DNA of 64,000 nt from Arsenicibacter rosenii (GTDB lineage: Bacteria > Bacteroidota > Bacteroidia > Cytophagales > Spirosomataceae), in the NCBI RefSeq assembly GCF_001870735.1, contig NZ_MORL01000001.1, positions 682,001 through 746,000 of the forward strand. Reading direction: 5' to 3'. Both the position numbers and the translations under genes were made by a program. Positions 33,349 through 42,980 of the stretch are shown here, piece after piece. The first letter of the stretch is position 1. Each line of letters starts with the position of its first letter. Under the pieces are notes generated by a model. It worked only from the letters and a program-made list of their open reading frames with translations. It ran no database searches and was not told where the DNA came from.

Positions 33349-35826
33349 CTACTTCCGGTCGTCGTTATTCACCTTTTTCTTTGACCGCTCAGGGGCAGCG
33401 CTCATCTTACCAAACCGCCAGTTGACCGATAACCGGATGTTCCGGATCACGTTGTAGTTCGATCCGTCGGTCAGGAACGTGGTGGTACGCAGCATGGTAA
33501 CGATGGTGTTGTATTTCCGGAACGGATTTTCAAAGTTGGCCGTCAGCGTCAGATTCTGTTTTTTAAACTCCTTCCGGCCCGAGAAGCCGTAGTAATAAAA
33601 GCCGGACGACTGCCCCTGTAACTGCACCCGACGCGAGTTGTAAGAGCCATTGGCCTGTAAGCTGAAGTTGGCCGGCAGTTGCAGCGAGGTATTGATATTA
33701 CCCTGATAACTCCAGTTCCGGTTGCTGGTCTGCAAGGCCGGACTGTTCAACAGGTTATAATTAATGGTAACCGATCCGCTGATATTCCAGGCTTTTACCG
33801 GCTTCACCGACGTAAACCAGTTCATCCCGTAGGTAGCATTACGGGCAATGTTGCGGTACGTACTGTTCGAGATCCCTGAGGCATCTACCGTCGTAATGCG
33901 CTCAATCGCATTGTTGGTTTGCCGCCCGAATACCATGACGTTGATCGTTGTCCCGTTGTTGCTGAATGTGCTGTAGGATAATTCAACTGAGTGCGCCAGC
34001 TCGGGCGACAGATACGGGTTGCCCTGCTGGATGTTTTTCGGATCCGAGTAGTTGACGTACGGATTGAGGAACATGATCGACGGACGCTGAATCCGCTGGC
34101 TGTAGTTGGCCCGGAACCGGCGGTTATCGTCGAGGCGCTTCGATACCGTAATGTTCGGCAGGAGGTTCTGATAACGGTCGGCAAACCGTGTTTTGGTTGA
34201 TATAAAGTTGGCGTCGATAGACGTCAGTTCAAAGCGGCCGCCGATGTTGAACCCCCATTTGTTTTCGGTCCGCATCCGGAACGCCGCATACGATGACCAG
34301 ACCATCTGCTCATAGTCAAAGGTATTGGCCCGACGCGGGTCTTCCTGAAAATTCAGGGAGCCATCCGTTGCATTTTCGAGCTTGTAAAAACTATTCACAT
34401 CCCGGACAATCAACTTACTGCCCACTTCCAGTAAACGGCGCTTAACCGTCGAAAACGGATAGGCATAATCGGTCTGGAGGGTAAGTTCACTCTGGCGGTT
34501 GGTATTTTCGTTGCGCTCGCGGTAGTCGATCACCTCGCTTTCGGGTAACGGATACTGGTTCAGGGCGTAACCACTCTGCCCGTTATTCCGGTTATACTGC
34601 GCCAGAAACGTAAACTCTTGTTCGGAACTGCGCCGCGATGTCCGGTTATAGTTAAAGTTCAGGTCAATGTTCCGGTTCTGATTCTGGCTATTATTGTACC
34701 GCCGGAACTCACGCAGTGTATCCAGACTCTGCCGTGTATCGCGTACCGACCGCGTTGTCCGGGAATCGCCGCCGAAGTTGGCATCGATTCCGATCCGGTT
34801 TAAGGTGTCCAGATCGTAGTCAACGCTGAACGACCCGAACTGCGACTGGCCACGGTTGCGGTAGTTGCTCTGCTGTTCGATTTTACTGAAAACCTGCCCG
34901 TTGCGCAGGTTTTGCCGCACCGATTGTGATCCGCCAAAGTAATTACTCCAGTTAGTACCACCGTAGCCGGTTACGCTCAGCTTGCCGCGTTTATAGTTAA
35001 TATTGCCGCCCAGGTTATTCCGGCGACTACCCGCCGAAGCATTGAGCCCACCGGTCAGGCCCTGTAGCTGATTTTTCGTGATAATGTTGATAACGCCTGC
35101 CGTTCCTTCGGCATCATATTTTGCGGAAGGAGCCGTAATCACCTCTACCGACTTGATCAGTTCCGCCGGAATCATTTGCAGGGCTTCGCTGATGCTGCGG
35201 GCCATGATACTCGACGGCTTATTGTTGATCAATACCTTAATGCTGCTGCTGCCTTTCAGCTGCACATTCCCGTCGGGGTCAATGGTTAACAGGGGCACTT
35301 TTTTTAAGACATCGACGGCCGTCCCTCCGGCATTGGTCAGGTCCTTGTCAGCATTGTAAACCAACCGGTCATCCTTATCTTCGACCAACGGTTTTTCACC
35401 CGTTACGACAACCTCATTCAGCATCCGGGTGTCAGCTTGCATCTGGACCGTTCCCAGCGCGATATCGGCACCCTTCACAATGATATTGTTAATCGTTTTA
35501 TTTTCATAGCCCATGAAGCTAACCGTTACCCGGTAAGTTCCGGTCGCTACATTGTTAATTGAAAAACGGCCCCGCTCATCGGTTGTTGTCCCACCGACAG
35601 GCTTATCCGTCAGCGGATTAATCAGGGCGACTGTCGCAAATTCGACCGGCTTGTTGGCCGTCCCGTCCATGATTGACCCGGAAATTTTAATCCCCTTTTG
35701 CTGACCGGATTTACTGCCGGCTATAACCTGTTCGGGCACCGGTTGCGGAGCGCCGGCAGGTGGTGCGTTCTGCGCTTGTGCACACAGACTAATCCCTAAA
35801 AAAAGAATCGGTATAGATTGCTTCAT
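33349..35826 (-). CDS. Outer-membrane beta-barrel receptor-like protein
   Basis: 825 residues: signal peptide (1-18), CarboxypepD_reg-like domain (about 45-130: ISGSIMDGTANKPVEFATVA, GTTTDERGRFSINNVATGTY), a TonB-receptor plug (about 140-250: VVTGEKPLVEDKDDR, GTAVDVLKKVPLLTIDPDG, GTAGVINIITK) and a C-terminal barrel of the OMP_b-brl_3 type (to the end). It has no SusD partner gene, so it is not a standard SusCD glycan importer; members of this group are often of unknown substrate. The esterase gene 54 bases downstream may be co-transcribed. Confidence 0.9.
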   Translation of the reverse strand: MKQSIPILFLGISLCAQAQNAPPAGAPQPVPEQVIAGSKSGQQKGIKISGSIMDGTANKPVEFATVALINPLTDKPVGGTTTDERGRFSINNVATGTYRVTVSFMGYENKTINNIIVKGADIALGTVQMQADTRMLNEVVVTGEKPLVEDKDDRLVYNADKDLTNAGGTAVDVLKKVPLLTIDPDGNVQLKGSSSIKVLINNKPSSIMARSISEALQMIPAELIKSVEVITAPSAKYDAEGTAGVINIITKNQLQGLTGGLNASAGSRRNNLGGNINYKRGKLSVTGYGGTNWSNYFGGSQSVRQNLRNGQVFSKIEQQSNYRNRGQSQFGSFSVDYDLDTLNRIGIDANFGGDSRTTRSVRDTRQSLDTLREFRRYNNSQNQNRNIDLNFNYNRTSRRSSEQEFTFLAQYNRNNGQSGYALNQYPLPESEVIDYRERNENTNRQSELTLQTDYAYPFSTVKRRLLEVGSKLIVRDVNSFYKLENATDGSLNFQEDPRRANTFDYEQMVWSSYAAFRMRTENKWGFNIGGRFELTSIDANFISTKTRFADRYQNLLPNITVSKRLDDNRRFRANYSQRIQRPSIMFLNPYVNYSDPKNIQQGNPYLSPELAHSVELSYSTFSNNGTTINVMVFGRQTNNAIERITTVDASGISNSTYRNIARNATYGMNWFTSVKPVKAWNISGSVTINYNLLNSPALQTSNRNWSYQGNINTSLQLPANFSLQANGSYNSRRVQLQGQSSGFYYYGFSGRKEFKKQNLTLTANFENPFRKYNTIVTMLRTTTFLTDGSNYNVIRNIRLSVNWRFGKMSAAPERSKKKVNNDDRK

Positions 35827-35892
35827 GTATTATGTATCGGCCCGCAAGCCCTTCAGGTTGTATACTTTATTTGCTGATGTATATAAAACAAT

Positions 35893-35900
35893 CAAATATA
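35893..35900 (-). promoter_or_regulatory. -7 box of the barrel gene
   Basis: On the minus strand TATATTTG, an exact match to TAnnTTTG, in an AT-rich stretch 67 bases before the start codon. No TTG at standard spacing. Confidence 0.4.
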
Positions 35901-36054
35901 TAAAATATACCCTTTCTGAACCAGATAAGACTACCTCTTGATCAGGATTGCACACAAAATGAAGCAATAAGTATACTCTGTTGGTTACTCACTCTTTACT
36001 AAGTACGTAAAAGCACGTTTGCCTTGCTGAGCTTTAACGGGCCCTCTTCCGGAC

Positions 36055-36684
36055 TTAGCCGGTGGCATGGTTTTTGAACAAATGCTCAAGCGTTGGCTCC
36101 GTAAACCGCGCTTTTTTAAACAGCGCATTCTTCAGCTGACGCAGGTAATCCCCTTTCGGGATTTCAATTGCGCCATAGCGCCGGACATTATCATTAATAA
36201 ACTGGGTATCAAGAAGATCAAAGCGTTGTTGCCGGAGAATCATAATCAGATAATGAAACGCTACTTTCGACGCATTGTCTACCAGATGAAACATCGATTC
36301 GCCAAAAAACACAGCGCCAAGGGCCACACCGTACAGCCCTCCTACTAAACGTCCATCTATATACGTTTCCACACTGTGTGCTAATCCCATCTGATGCAGC
36401 GTCGTATATGCCTCAATAATTTCTTCGGAGATCCAGGTACTATCTTCTTCGGAACGGGGAAGCGAACAATACCGCATCACCTGTTCAAAATTCCCGTTGA
36501 CGCGGACATCAAATGTTTTTTTGTTGAGAACAGGGCGTAACGAACGGGCAGGTTTGTACGTCTCAAGCGGAATAACCGCACGCGGATCCGGTGAATACCA
36601 ATACAATGTACCATCGGCATCGGCCATGGGAAAAATGCCATTCATGTACCCATAGATCAGATCATCGGCGGTTAGTTTCGTCAT
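36055..36684 (-). CDS. aat: Leucyl/phenylalanyl-tRNA-protein transferase
   Basis: 209 residues. It adds Leu or Phe from charged tRNA to proteins that start with Arg or Lys, marking them for ClpS/ClpAP degradation (N-end rule). Family blocks: YGYMNGIFPMADADG, WYSPDPRAVIPLE, GGLYGVALGAVFFGESMFH and LLDTQFINDNVRRYGAIEI, where most members have DCQ. An upstream TTG would add five residues; ATG at 36684 is preferred. It is single and divergent from the GNAT gene. Confidence 0.94.
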   Translation of the reverse strand: MTKLTADDLIYGYMNGIFPMADADGTLYWYSPDPRAVIPLETYKPARSLRPVLNKKTFDVRVNGNFEQVMRYCSLPRSEEDSTWISEEIIEAYTTLHQMGLAHSVETYIDGRLVGGLYGVALGAVFFGESMFHLVDNASKVAFHYLIMILRQQRFDLLDTQFINDNVRRYGAIEIPKGDYLRQLKNALFKKARFTEPTLEHLFKNHATG

Positions 36685-37103
36685 GTATAGTGGAAGCAAT
36701 AACTTACAATAACAAATGTATGGAAAAAACGCTGGAATGATTCCATGCCCTGCGGACTTAATATTTTTGGTCTAGCGGAACTATCCTAAAAAAATACCGT
36801 TATTTCATTGCACAACCCGGACAATATCATTAACATTGTCCGCGTTTTTGAATCAGCTCTTACGCTACAGACGCGATCAGTATAGTACATGGAACAGACA
36901 GCATACATACCTACGTTCTATCATACTACGCCCTTCCGGTTCAGGTCCGAAAGGGCCGCATAATCTTTTTTGCCTACGTGGCAAAACTTTCTCGTCTGTT
37001 AATCCTTTTTTATTCATTTCAATCTAATAATCGTACGGGCAACAGGCATCTGTGGTCTGGTTGAGGTAAACGTTCGACGTTTTTTCGTTACCCAATTACT
37101 GCG
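36685..37103. other. Structured intergenic region between aat and the GNAT gene
   Basis: 419 bases with no supported gene (a 63-residue frame at 36836-37027 lacks any family signal). Three successive hairpins can be drawn: CGGACAAT/ATTGTCCG at 36818-36842 followed by CGTTTTT, GCCCTTCCGG with CCGAAAGGGC at about 36930-36956, and TTTTGCC/GGCAAAA at about 36967-36985. They could form a leader or a small RNA ahead of the GNAT gene. Nothing matches a riboswitch I can name. Confidence 0.4.
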
Positions 37104-37811
37104 ATGATTCAACAAGACATAATTAACGACCAATACATCGTTCAGGTAGCTAATGAGAACCATCTGCAAATGGCTGAGACTATTTGCAATGAAATGGAGC
37201 AAAGTGCGAAAGCCCGCGGCACCGGTATCGCTAAGCGATCACCAGTGTACCTGATGGAGAAAATGCTTGAAGGCAAAGCCGTTATTGCCACAACCGTCGC
37301 CGGTGAGTGGGTTGGCTTTTGCTACATCGAAACGTGGGAACACGGTAAGTTTGTGGCTAATTCCGGACTTATTGTGCATCCTGACCACCGCAAAAGTGGT
37401 CTGGCAACGAACATCAAACAAAAAGCGTTTGAACTTTCACGCTCTAAGTTTCCGAATGCGAAAATCATTGGCCTGACGACCAGTCTGGCGGTTATGAAGA
37501 TCAATTCAGACCTTGGCTATCAACCTGTTACACTCAGCGAATTGCCGGCGGATGAAGCGTTCTGGAAAGGGTGTTCCAGCTGTGTGAATTATGATATCCT
37601 GACCCGGACAAACCGGAAGCACTGCCTGTGTACGGGTATGCTTTACGATCCGGAAGAACCAAAGAAAAATGAAAAGCAGGAAAAGTGGAATTTCCTGAAA
37701 GAATCTAAATTGTATGAGCGCTGGATGAAACTGAAAGAGCGTATCCTCTTTCGGCTTAAAGAACGTCCACGGGCTCGTCGCTCCGAACGTGAACTCGAAG
37801 CCGTAGGCTAA
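37104..37811 (+). CDS. GNAT-family N-acetyltransferase with Cys-rich extension
   Basis: 235 residues. The acetyl-CoA fold spans about 12-150, with GLIVHPDHRKSGLATNI as the CoA-binding loop. A C-terminal extension holds FWKGCSSCVNYDIL and KHCLCTGMLYDP, four cysteines that look like a metal site, followed by a very basic tail. Family knowledge: in many Bacteroidota a GNAT of this type precedes argG and may act as the N-acetylglutamate synthase of arginine synthesis. No arg gene follows here, so that role is a guess. A terminator comes right after. Confidence 0.78.
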   Translation: MIQQDIINDQYIVQVANENHLQMAETICNEMEQSAKARGTGIAKRSPVYLMEKMLEGKAVIATTVAGEWVGFCYIETWEHGKFVANSGLIVHPDHRKSGLATNIKQKAFELSRSKFPNAKIIGLTTSLAVMKINSDLGYQPVTLSELPADEAFWKGCSSCVNYDILTRTNRKHCLCTGMLYDPEEPKKNEKQEKWNFLKESKLYERWMKLKERILFRLKERPRARRSERELEAVG

Positions 37812-37832
37812 GCCATAGCAAATAAAGCCCTG

Positions 37833-37863
37833 AAAAACCTGATCCGGCGGTCAGGTTTTTTTT
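37833..37863 (+). terminator. Intrinsic terminator after the GNAT gene
   Basis: AAAAACCTGA paired with TCAGGTTTTT around TCCGGCGG, ending in a run of T. Confidence 0.88.
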
Positions 37864-37925
37864 ATGCCCTTACCGAACATCTGCCAAACCAGCGGGTTAT
37901 ACCAGCATACACAACTCAACAGCCT

Positions 37926-38279
37926 ATGAAAACCTACAGCCCTGATACCGGTAATACCACCGGCAACGACCAACTCACGAATATTCCGTCCGGCCTGGAC
38001 CATGACCCGAAAGCGGATGAAGAGGTCATTGATCAGCAAGCCGGCCAACAGCAGCCTGAAGCAGTACAGCAAACGGCTGATAACGATGACCTGGCCAACT
38101 CCATTGCCTACGCCCTCGACGGCTCAGGCCCCGGACCATCCAGTCCGGGACCATCATCCGACAGTACGGTTACAGGTATACCGCACGAAGTAGTTATCGA
38201 AGGCTCTTCTGGTTTCGGACCGTCCAGTCGGGAGCACGATGATGAAGAGGACGCGGCCCGGGAATGGCGGTCGCTTTAA
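37926..38279 (+). CDS. Acidic low-complexity hypothetical protein
   Basis: 117 residues, hydrophilic and acidic, without a signal peptide or membrane segment. It is rich in Asp, Gln, Pro and Ser, with a short repeat GPGPSSPGPSS and a related GFGPSSRE, and an EHDDEEDAAREW end. Probably disordered. No family is recognised. A start codon in normal context after a terminator supports a real gene. It overlaps the end of the convergent galactanase gene by four bases. Confidence 0.55.
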   Translation: MKTYSPDTGNTTGNDQLTNIPSGLDHDPKADEEVIDQQAGQQQPEAVQQTADNDDLANSIAYALDGSGPGPSSPGPSSDSTVTGIPHEVVIEGSSGFGPSSREHDDEEDAAREWRSL

Positions 38280-39292
38280 TGGCGGAAGGCATCCATGGCA
38301 GCGGTCGGTTTGCCGGTATTATCGAACGCCCCCAAATCATACCCCTGCCATTGGCCATACGACTGCGGTTCCCAATAGAGCACGCCCTGCCCCATCGAAT
38401 CAGGTACGTTGCGCATCTTACCGATCAGGTCGGTAATAAAGGCGTTTGCCGTTGCCGGATCACTGGCGGACATCCCGACTTCAACAACCATGACCGGTTT
38501 ATGGTACCGCGCGATCATGTCCTGAACGGTGGACAGGCACTGGCTGTTTTTGGTGGCCCAGTCGGCAGCTGACGGATACAGTGACATACCGATCATGTCA
38601 AACCTGGTCTGCTGAGCAGCCAGCCCGCCAAACATCCACTGGAATAGTTTCTGGTCGTAGCCGTTTGAAATGTGAACAATCACCTGCGCTGTCGGGCTGA
38701 CAGCCTTTACCGCATCGTACCCGGCATTGATCAGCGCGGCAAAGTTTGCCATATTGGTTGATGCACGGCCATCGGGCCAGAGCATTCCGTCGTTTGTTTC
38801 GTTACCGACCTGCACCCACTCCGGTGTTATGTCGTTTTCTTTCAGGCGCGTCAGAACGGCAGTTGTGTGGCTGCTGACGGCTTTTTTCAGGTCATCAAAC
38901 GACAGATTCTGCCACGCGGCCGGTTTGGTTTGCTTACCCGGGTCCGCCCAGTTATCGCTATAGTGAAAATCAATCATCAGGCGCATGCCTGCGGCTTTCA
39001 CCCGCTTTGCCTTTACCAGTACGTCGTCTATACCGTTCCATCCCCCCTGCGGGTTTACCCAGACGCGCAGCCGGATGGCATTCATCCCCTTATTTTTCAG
39101 AATACTGAAAATATCATCCGGCTTGCCATCTGACTGATAAAAACGAACTCCTTCTTTTTCCTGCTGTGTGATCCAGCTCACATCGGCTCCTTTTACAAAC
39201 CGGTCTGGAGCAGCCGACGGTATCGCCTGCCCTTTACACCCTGCCACGTGTCCGGCTAATACAGCCAGTACAAGGCTCCATTTCTTCATCAT
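38276..39292 (-). CDS. Glycoside hydrolase family 53 endo-beta-1,4-galactanase
   Basis: 338 residues. A lipobox ends at Cys19 (VLAGHVAGC), so it is probably anchored to a membrane. The GH53 barrel shows FVKGADVSWITQQEKEGVRF, IRLRVWVNPQGGW, and LMIDFHYSDNWADPGKQ, with acid/base Glu165 (VQVGNETNDG) and nucleophile Glu271 (VMVVEVGMS). It cuts the galactan side chains of type I arabinogalactan from pectin. Lone gene, with no SusCD pair close by. Confidence 0.94.
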   Translation of the reverse strand: MMKKWSLVLAVLAGHVAGCKGQAIPSAAPDRFVKGADVSWITQQEKEGVRFYQSDGKPDDIFSILKNKGMNAIRLRVWVNPQGGWNGIDDVLVKAKRVKAAGMRLMIDFHYSDNWADPGKQTKPAAWQNLSFDDLKKAVSSHTTAVLTRLKENDITPEWVQVGNETNDGMLWPDGRASTNMANFAALINAGYDAVKAVSPTAQVIVHISNGYDQKLFQWMFGGLAAQQTRFDMIGMSLYPSAADWATKNSQCLSTVQDMIARYHKPVMVVEVGMSASDPATANAFITDLIGKMRNVPDSMGQGVLYWEPQSYGQWQGYDLGAFDNTGKPTAAMDAFRH

Positions 39293-39522
39293 ATCCCTCC
39301 TTCAGTTTGAGTAAACCGAATAAACAACGTTGTTTTACCTTCAAAGGAAAAATGTTACCGGAAAAGTTCTTTTACAAGCCGGCAATAAATTTACGCACTG
39401 ATAATCAAGACACTACTCCCACTTATCCGTTCGTACCCGTCTAACATGACGGTTTCTGCTTGGCGGTACATCGGGATTGCACTATTTTTCGTATTCAGAG
39501 TACCTGATTTGGTTTGTCGTTC

Positions 39523-40929
39523 ATGAAAAAACTGGTTTACGTTTTCTTTTTCCTTTTTACCTTACCTGCTTACGCCGACGTTATTTTACCCGCCCTTGTC
39601 GCCAATCACATGGTTTTACAGCAACAGGAACAAGTCAGAGTCTGGGGCTGGGCCGAACCGGGTGAAGTAGTGACCGTAATCCCCGGATGGGACAATCAGC
39701 CAATATCAACCACAACGACCGATAATGCTGCCTGGAAGCTGACGATGCCGACGCCTGCCGCCGCTGGCCCCTATTCCATCACCATTGCCGGCCGGAATAC
39801 AATTGTCCTGACCGATGTACTGGTCGGGGAAGTCTGGGTTTGTGCCGGTCAGTCGAACATGGAGTGGAGTGCCAGCCGCGGGGTCAAAGATGCCCTGGCC
39901 GAACTGCCGACGGCAGAGAACGACCTGATCCGTTTTTTCAAGATGCCTAAGCTGACCGCCGATTCCCCGCAAACCGACACGAAAGGCCAATGGGTACGCT
40001 GCGATTCAGCCAGCCTGCGGACATTCAGTGCGGTAGGCTATTTTTTCGGCAAGAAAATCCAGCATACCCTTCATGTCCCCATCGGCCTGATCGACGTGGC
40101 CTGGGGAGGTTCCTACATCGACAGCTGGCTGCCAACCACCGTTACCCAACTCTATCCGGATACCCGCACATCGGCCCTTCGCATGAGCAAATCAGCGCAT
40201 TGGCCCAGCAAACCCGGCGTTATATACAATGGCATGATTGCTCCGGTTATTCATTATAACATTGCCGGTGTTCTCTGGTACCAGGGCGAGTCGAACCGTC
40301 ATTACCCACAGGCTTATTACCACCTGATGCACCTGATGGTTGATAACTGGCGGGGCATGTGGCAAAAGGAATTTCCGTTTTATTACGTGCAGATCGCCCC
40401 GTTTCTTTACAACGGAGAGCACCAGACTGCCGCCGTGCGGGAAGCCCAGACCCGTGCCCTCGATATGGCCAGATCAGGCATGGTGGTCACTACCGATCTG
40501 GTCGATAACCTGAAAGACATTCATCCGGCGTATAAATATGAAGTCGGCAACCGGCTGGCGAATCTGGCCCTTGCCGGCACTTACGGACAGAAACACATTG
40601 TCTGCCAAAGCCCGCAGTATCAGTCAATGAAAGTAACCGGCAAAAAAGGCCGTATCCTGCGTCTCACGTTTCAGAACGCACCCAAAGGACTGATTAGTAA
40701 GGGCAAGGAACTCACCGAATTTACCGTTGCCGGAGCCGACAAGGTCTTTGTACCGGCCAAAGCCCGGATACGGGGCAATATGATCGATGTCTGGTCTGAC
40801 GAGGTAAAGGTGCCCTATGCCGTTCGGTTCGCCTTCCGCGATGCTCCGGAGCCGAACGTCTTCAGCAAGGAGGGTTTGCCGCTGATCCCGTTCCGTACCG
40901 ACGACTGGGACCTGAAGCTGCCGAAGTAA
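39523..40929 (+). CDS. Sialate O-acetylesterase-like (SGNH) hydrolase
   Basis: 468 residues, signal peptide (MKKLVYVFFFLFTLPAYA), small N-terminal beta domain (VILPALVANHMVLQQQEQVRV), then an SGNH esterase domain with Ser111 (CAGQSNMEW), the GVLWYQGESN block and the catalytic DIHP motif (LKDIHPAYKYEVG). It removes acetyl groups from sugars; in plant-feeding Bacteroidota members usually deacetylate xylan or pectin rather than sialic acid. Nearby GH53 and GH43 genes support the plant-polymer reading. ATG at 39523 is preferred over a TTG 9 bases earlier. Confidence 0.9.
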   Translation: MKKLVYVFFFLFTLPAYADVILPALVANHMVLQQQEQVRVWGWAEPGEVVTVIPGWDNQPISTTTTDNAAWKLTMPTPAAAGPYSITIAGRNTIVLTDVLVGEVWVCAGQSNMEWSASRGVKDALAELPTAENDLIRFFKMPKLTADSPQTDTKGQWVRCDSASLRTFSAVGYFFGKKIQHTLHVPIGLIDVAWGGSYIDSWLPTTVTQLYPDTRTSALRMSKSAHWPSKPGVIYNGMIAPVIHYNIAGVLWYQGESNRHYPQAYYHLMHLMVDNWRGMWQKEFPFYYVQIAPFLYNGEHQTAAVREAQTRALDMARSGMVVTTDLVDNLKDIHPAYKYEVGNRLANLALAGTYGQKHIVCQSPQYQSMKVTGKKGRILRLTFQNAPKGLISKGKELTEFTVAGADKVFVPAKARIRGNMIDVWSDEVKVPYAVRFAFRDAPEPNVFSKEGLPLIPFRTDDWDLKLPK

Positions 40930-40935
40930 AACGAT

Positions 40936-42255
40936 CTACCCGTTTACCAGCGACAGCAGACAAAACCCGTCGACCACCCATAACCCTGCGGGGACTTCAT
41001 CGGGCTTACCAACGGCCAGTTTAATGACCGTCCACGCCAGAAACCCCCAGATGATGCCGTGGGTGATGGAATAACTGAACGGAATCAGCACCAGCGCCAG
41101 AAAAGCGGGTATGGCATCGTCCAGCTGCTCCCAACGGATTTTCGTGACGGGCTGCATCATAAATGCCCCGACCAGTACCAGCGCAGGGGCCGTTGCAATC
41201 GCCGGAATGACCGACAACAACGGGGATAAAAACAAAAAGGGCAAAAACAGACTGCCGGCTACAATGGCCGTCAGCCCCGTGCGGCCGCCCTGCGCAATGC
41301 CCACCGCAGACTCGATATATGCGGTGCCGGGGCTGGTCCCCAGTAAACCGGCTAACGTAGTTGCGACGGCATCGGTCATCAGCGATTGTTTCAGGTTGCG
41401 GGGCTCACCGGCTTCGTCGTGTAAACCACCCGCTTCGGCTACGCCGACAAACGTTGAGAGGCTGTCGAACAGATCCGTAAAGGCAAAGGCAAAAATCACC
41501 GGCCACAACGACCATTTGAATGAGTTAACCAGATCAAGCGTGCCAATCAGGCTAAAATCCGGAGCCGCCAGTACGCCCTGAAAATTCACCAGCGTTTTCA
41601 GACCCATGTTCACGGCCGACGCATCACCCCACCAACGGCCGATGGGAATGGCCGCGAGCGTTGTCAGAACAATACCGATGATAATTCCGCCCGGAACCTG
41701 ACGAACAACCAGGATGGCTGTCAGCAGTAACCCTAGCATAAACGTAATCATTATCGGGTCGTGAAGCGGTGCCATGCTGACAAGCGTCGCCGGACTAGCC
41801 ACGATAAACCGGGCATTTTCAAAGCCGATGAGTGTAATAAATAACCCGATACCGGCCGAAACAGCGTACCGGATTGGCTTTGGAATTGCCTGCACAATTG
41901 CCGCGCGGACGTTCAGGACAGACAGGACCAGAAATAATATACCGGCCCAGAACACGGCACCCAGTGCCACCCCTGGCGATAAACCCATCCCCTTCACAGC
42001 CGTGAAGGTAAAAAAGGCGTTCAGCCCCATGCCCGGGGCTACCACAATCGGGTTCTTCGCATACAGCCCCATCATCAGGCTACAAAAAAAGGAAAGCAGA
42101 ATGGTGGCGGTCAGTACCCCGTTAAACGGCAAACCCGCCTGACTCAGAATGGCCGGGTTTACCACGATGATATACATCGTTGCCAGGAAAGTCGATACAC
42201 CGGCCAGCAGTTCGGTGCGGCGGTTTGCTGATGGAGTAAGGCTTTTGCTTGTCAT
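40936..42255 (-). CDS. AzgA-type purine permease (NCS2/NAT-like)
   Basis: 439 residues with 12-14 membrane spans. Typical blocks: NRRTELLAGVSTFLATMYII, NPIVVAPGMGLNAFFTF, FTDLFDSLSTFVGVAEAGGL and GTSPGTAYIESAVGIAQGGR TGL (shown broken). AzgA proteins import guanine, hypoxanthine or adenine with protons at the inner membrane. Genomic context does not narrow the substrate. Confidence 0.93.
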   Translation of the reverse strand: MTSKSLTPSANRRTELLAGVSTFLATMYIIVVNPAILSQAGLPFNGVLTATILLSFFCSLMMGLYAKNPIVVAPGMGLNAFFTFTAVKGMGLSPGVALGAVFWAGILFLVLSVLNVRAAIVQAIPKPIRYAVSAGIGLFITLIGFENARFIVASPATLVSMAPLHDPIMITFMLGLLLTAILVVRQVPGGIIIGIVLTTLAAIPIGRWWGDASAVNMGLKTLVNFQGVLAAPDFSLIGTLDLVNSFKWSLWPVIFAFAFTDLFDSLSTFVGVAEAGGLHDEAGEPRNLKQSLMTDAVATTLAGLLGTSPGTAYIESAVGIAQGGRTGLTAIVAGSLFLPFLFLSPLLSVIPAIATAPALVLVGAFMMQPVTKIRWEQLDDAIPAFLALVLIPFSYSITHGIIWGFLAWTVIKLAVGKPDEVPAGLWVVDGFCLLSLVNG

Positions 42256-42490
42256 GATGCAATGATAGCAAAAACCGGTTATTGAATGTCGTTAACAAAA
42301 GCTTAATGACAATTACAACTGCTTCTGCTACCGGATTTCAGGGAAGAGCAACTACTTTTTTCATCCCCAAAAGGGCACTCATGGCCCTGATCCCTGCATT
42401 ATGTTATTATTTCCGGCTATCGTCCCATCCCAATATTAAGTTTTGCGGAATGGGTTGACAAACCCGAATCAGCCCGATAATTTTACCCGC

Positions 42491-42691
42491 ATGTTAACTG
42501 AAATAATATTTGTTGTGGAGTCTGATAAGTCCGGAGGCTTTCAGGCCTACTCTCTCGAAGAAGGTATTCTGACGCAGGGAGACACAATTCCGGAGTTACA
42601 GGAATCTATCCGGGAAGCCCTGGACACTCACTATAGTCCGGCCAGCCCGCTACCGCCGATCCGGCTTATTTTACCAGCAGAAGTTGATTGA
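42491..42691 (+). CDS. HicB-like small protein without a HicA partner
   Basis: 66 residues with the partial RNase-H-like HicB fold: TEIIFVVESDKSGGFQAYSL, EEGILTQGDTIPELQESIRE, ALDTHY. HicB antitoxins normally sit beside the short RNA-binding toxin HicA and carry a DNA-binding tail. Here there is no such tail, and a terminator follows within 25 bases, leaving no room for hicA. Solitary HicB-like proteins of this kind are frequent and their function is unclear. ATG at 42491 is preferred. Confidence 0.75.
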   Translation: MLTEIIFVVESDKSGGFQAYSLEEGILTQGDTIPELQESIREALDTHYSPASPLPPIRLILPAEVD

Positions 42692-42714
42692 CAAACGTCG
42701 TCATAACGTATCAG

Positions 42715-42750
42715 AAACGCTATCCTCAACTCAATAGAGGATAGCGTTTT
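42715..42750 (+). terminator. Intrinsic terminator after the HicB-like gene
   Basis: AAACGCTATCCTC paired with GAGGATAGCGTTT around nine bases, ending in T-run. Confidence 0.88.
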
Positions 42751-42980
42751 GCTTTTTGTAGGCTACCGTACTCCGGGAGTTACCCCATATGTATTGGCAT
42801 AGATTTTGACACGGGCGGCGGATGGTTACCAGTACAGGCCGGAGTACTATTTACCATTATCACCCTGAATAAAACTATACACTTCAACGTTTCAACCTAT
42901 TCAGTAACAAGCACTAATATTAACATGGGTATATTTTTTGCTATACTTTCCGGCATCTTACTGCCAATCAGGAAAAGTAT

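Noticed and set aside
36836-37027. 63-residue frame before the GNAT gene
   Set aside because: No ATG in good context, no family signal, and it overlaps the hairpins.
42256-42490. Additional short double-glycine peptide gene
   Set aside because: Frames on both strands here are under 20 codons or lack any leader pattern.
42692-42980. hicA toxin gene beside the HicB-like gene
   Set aside because: A terminator starts 24 bases after the HicB stop, and no frame of HicA length with its GSH motif is present on either side.
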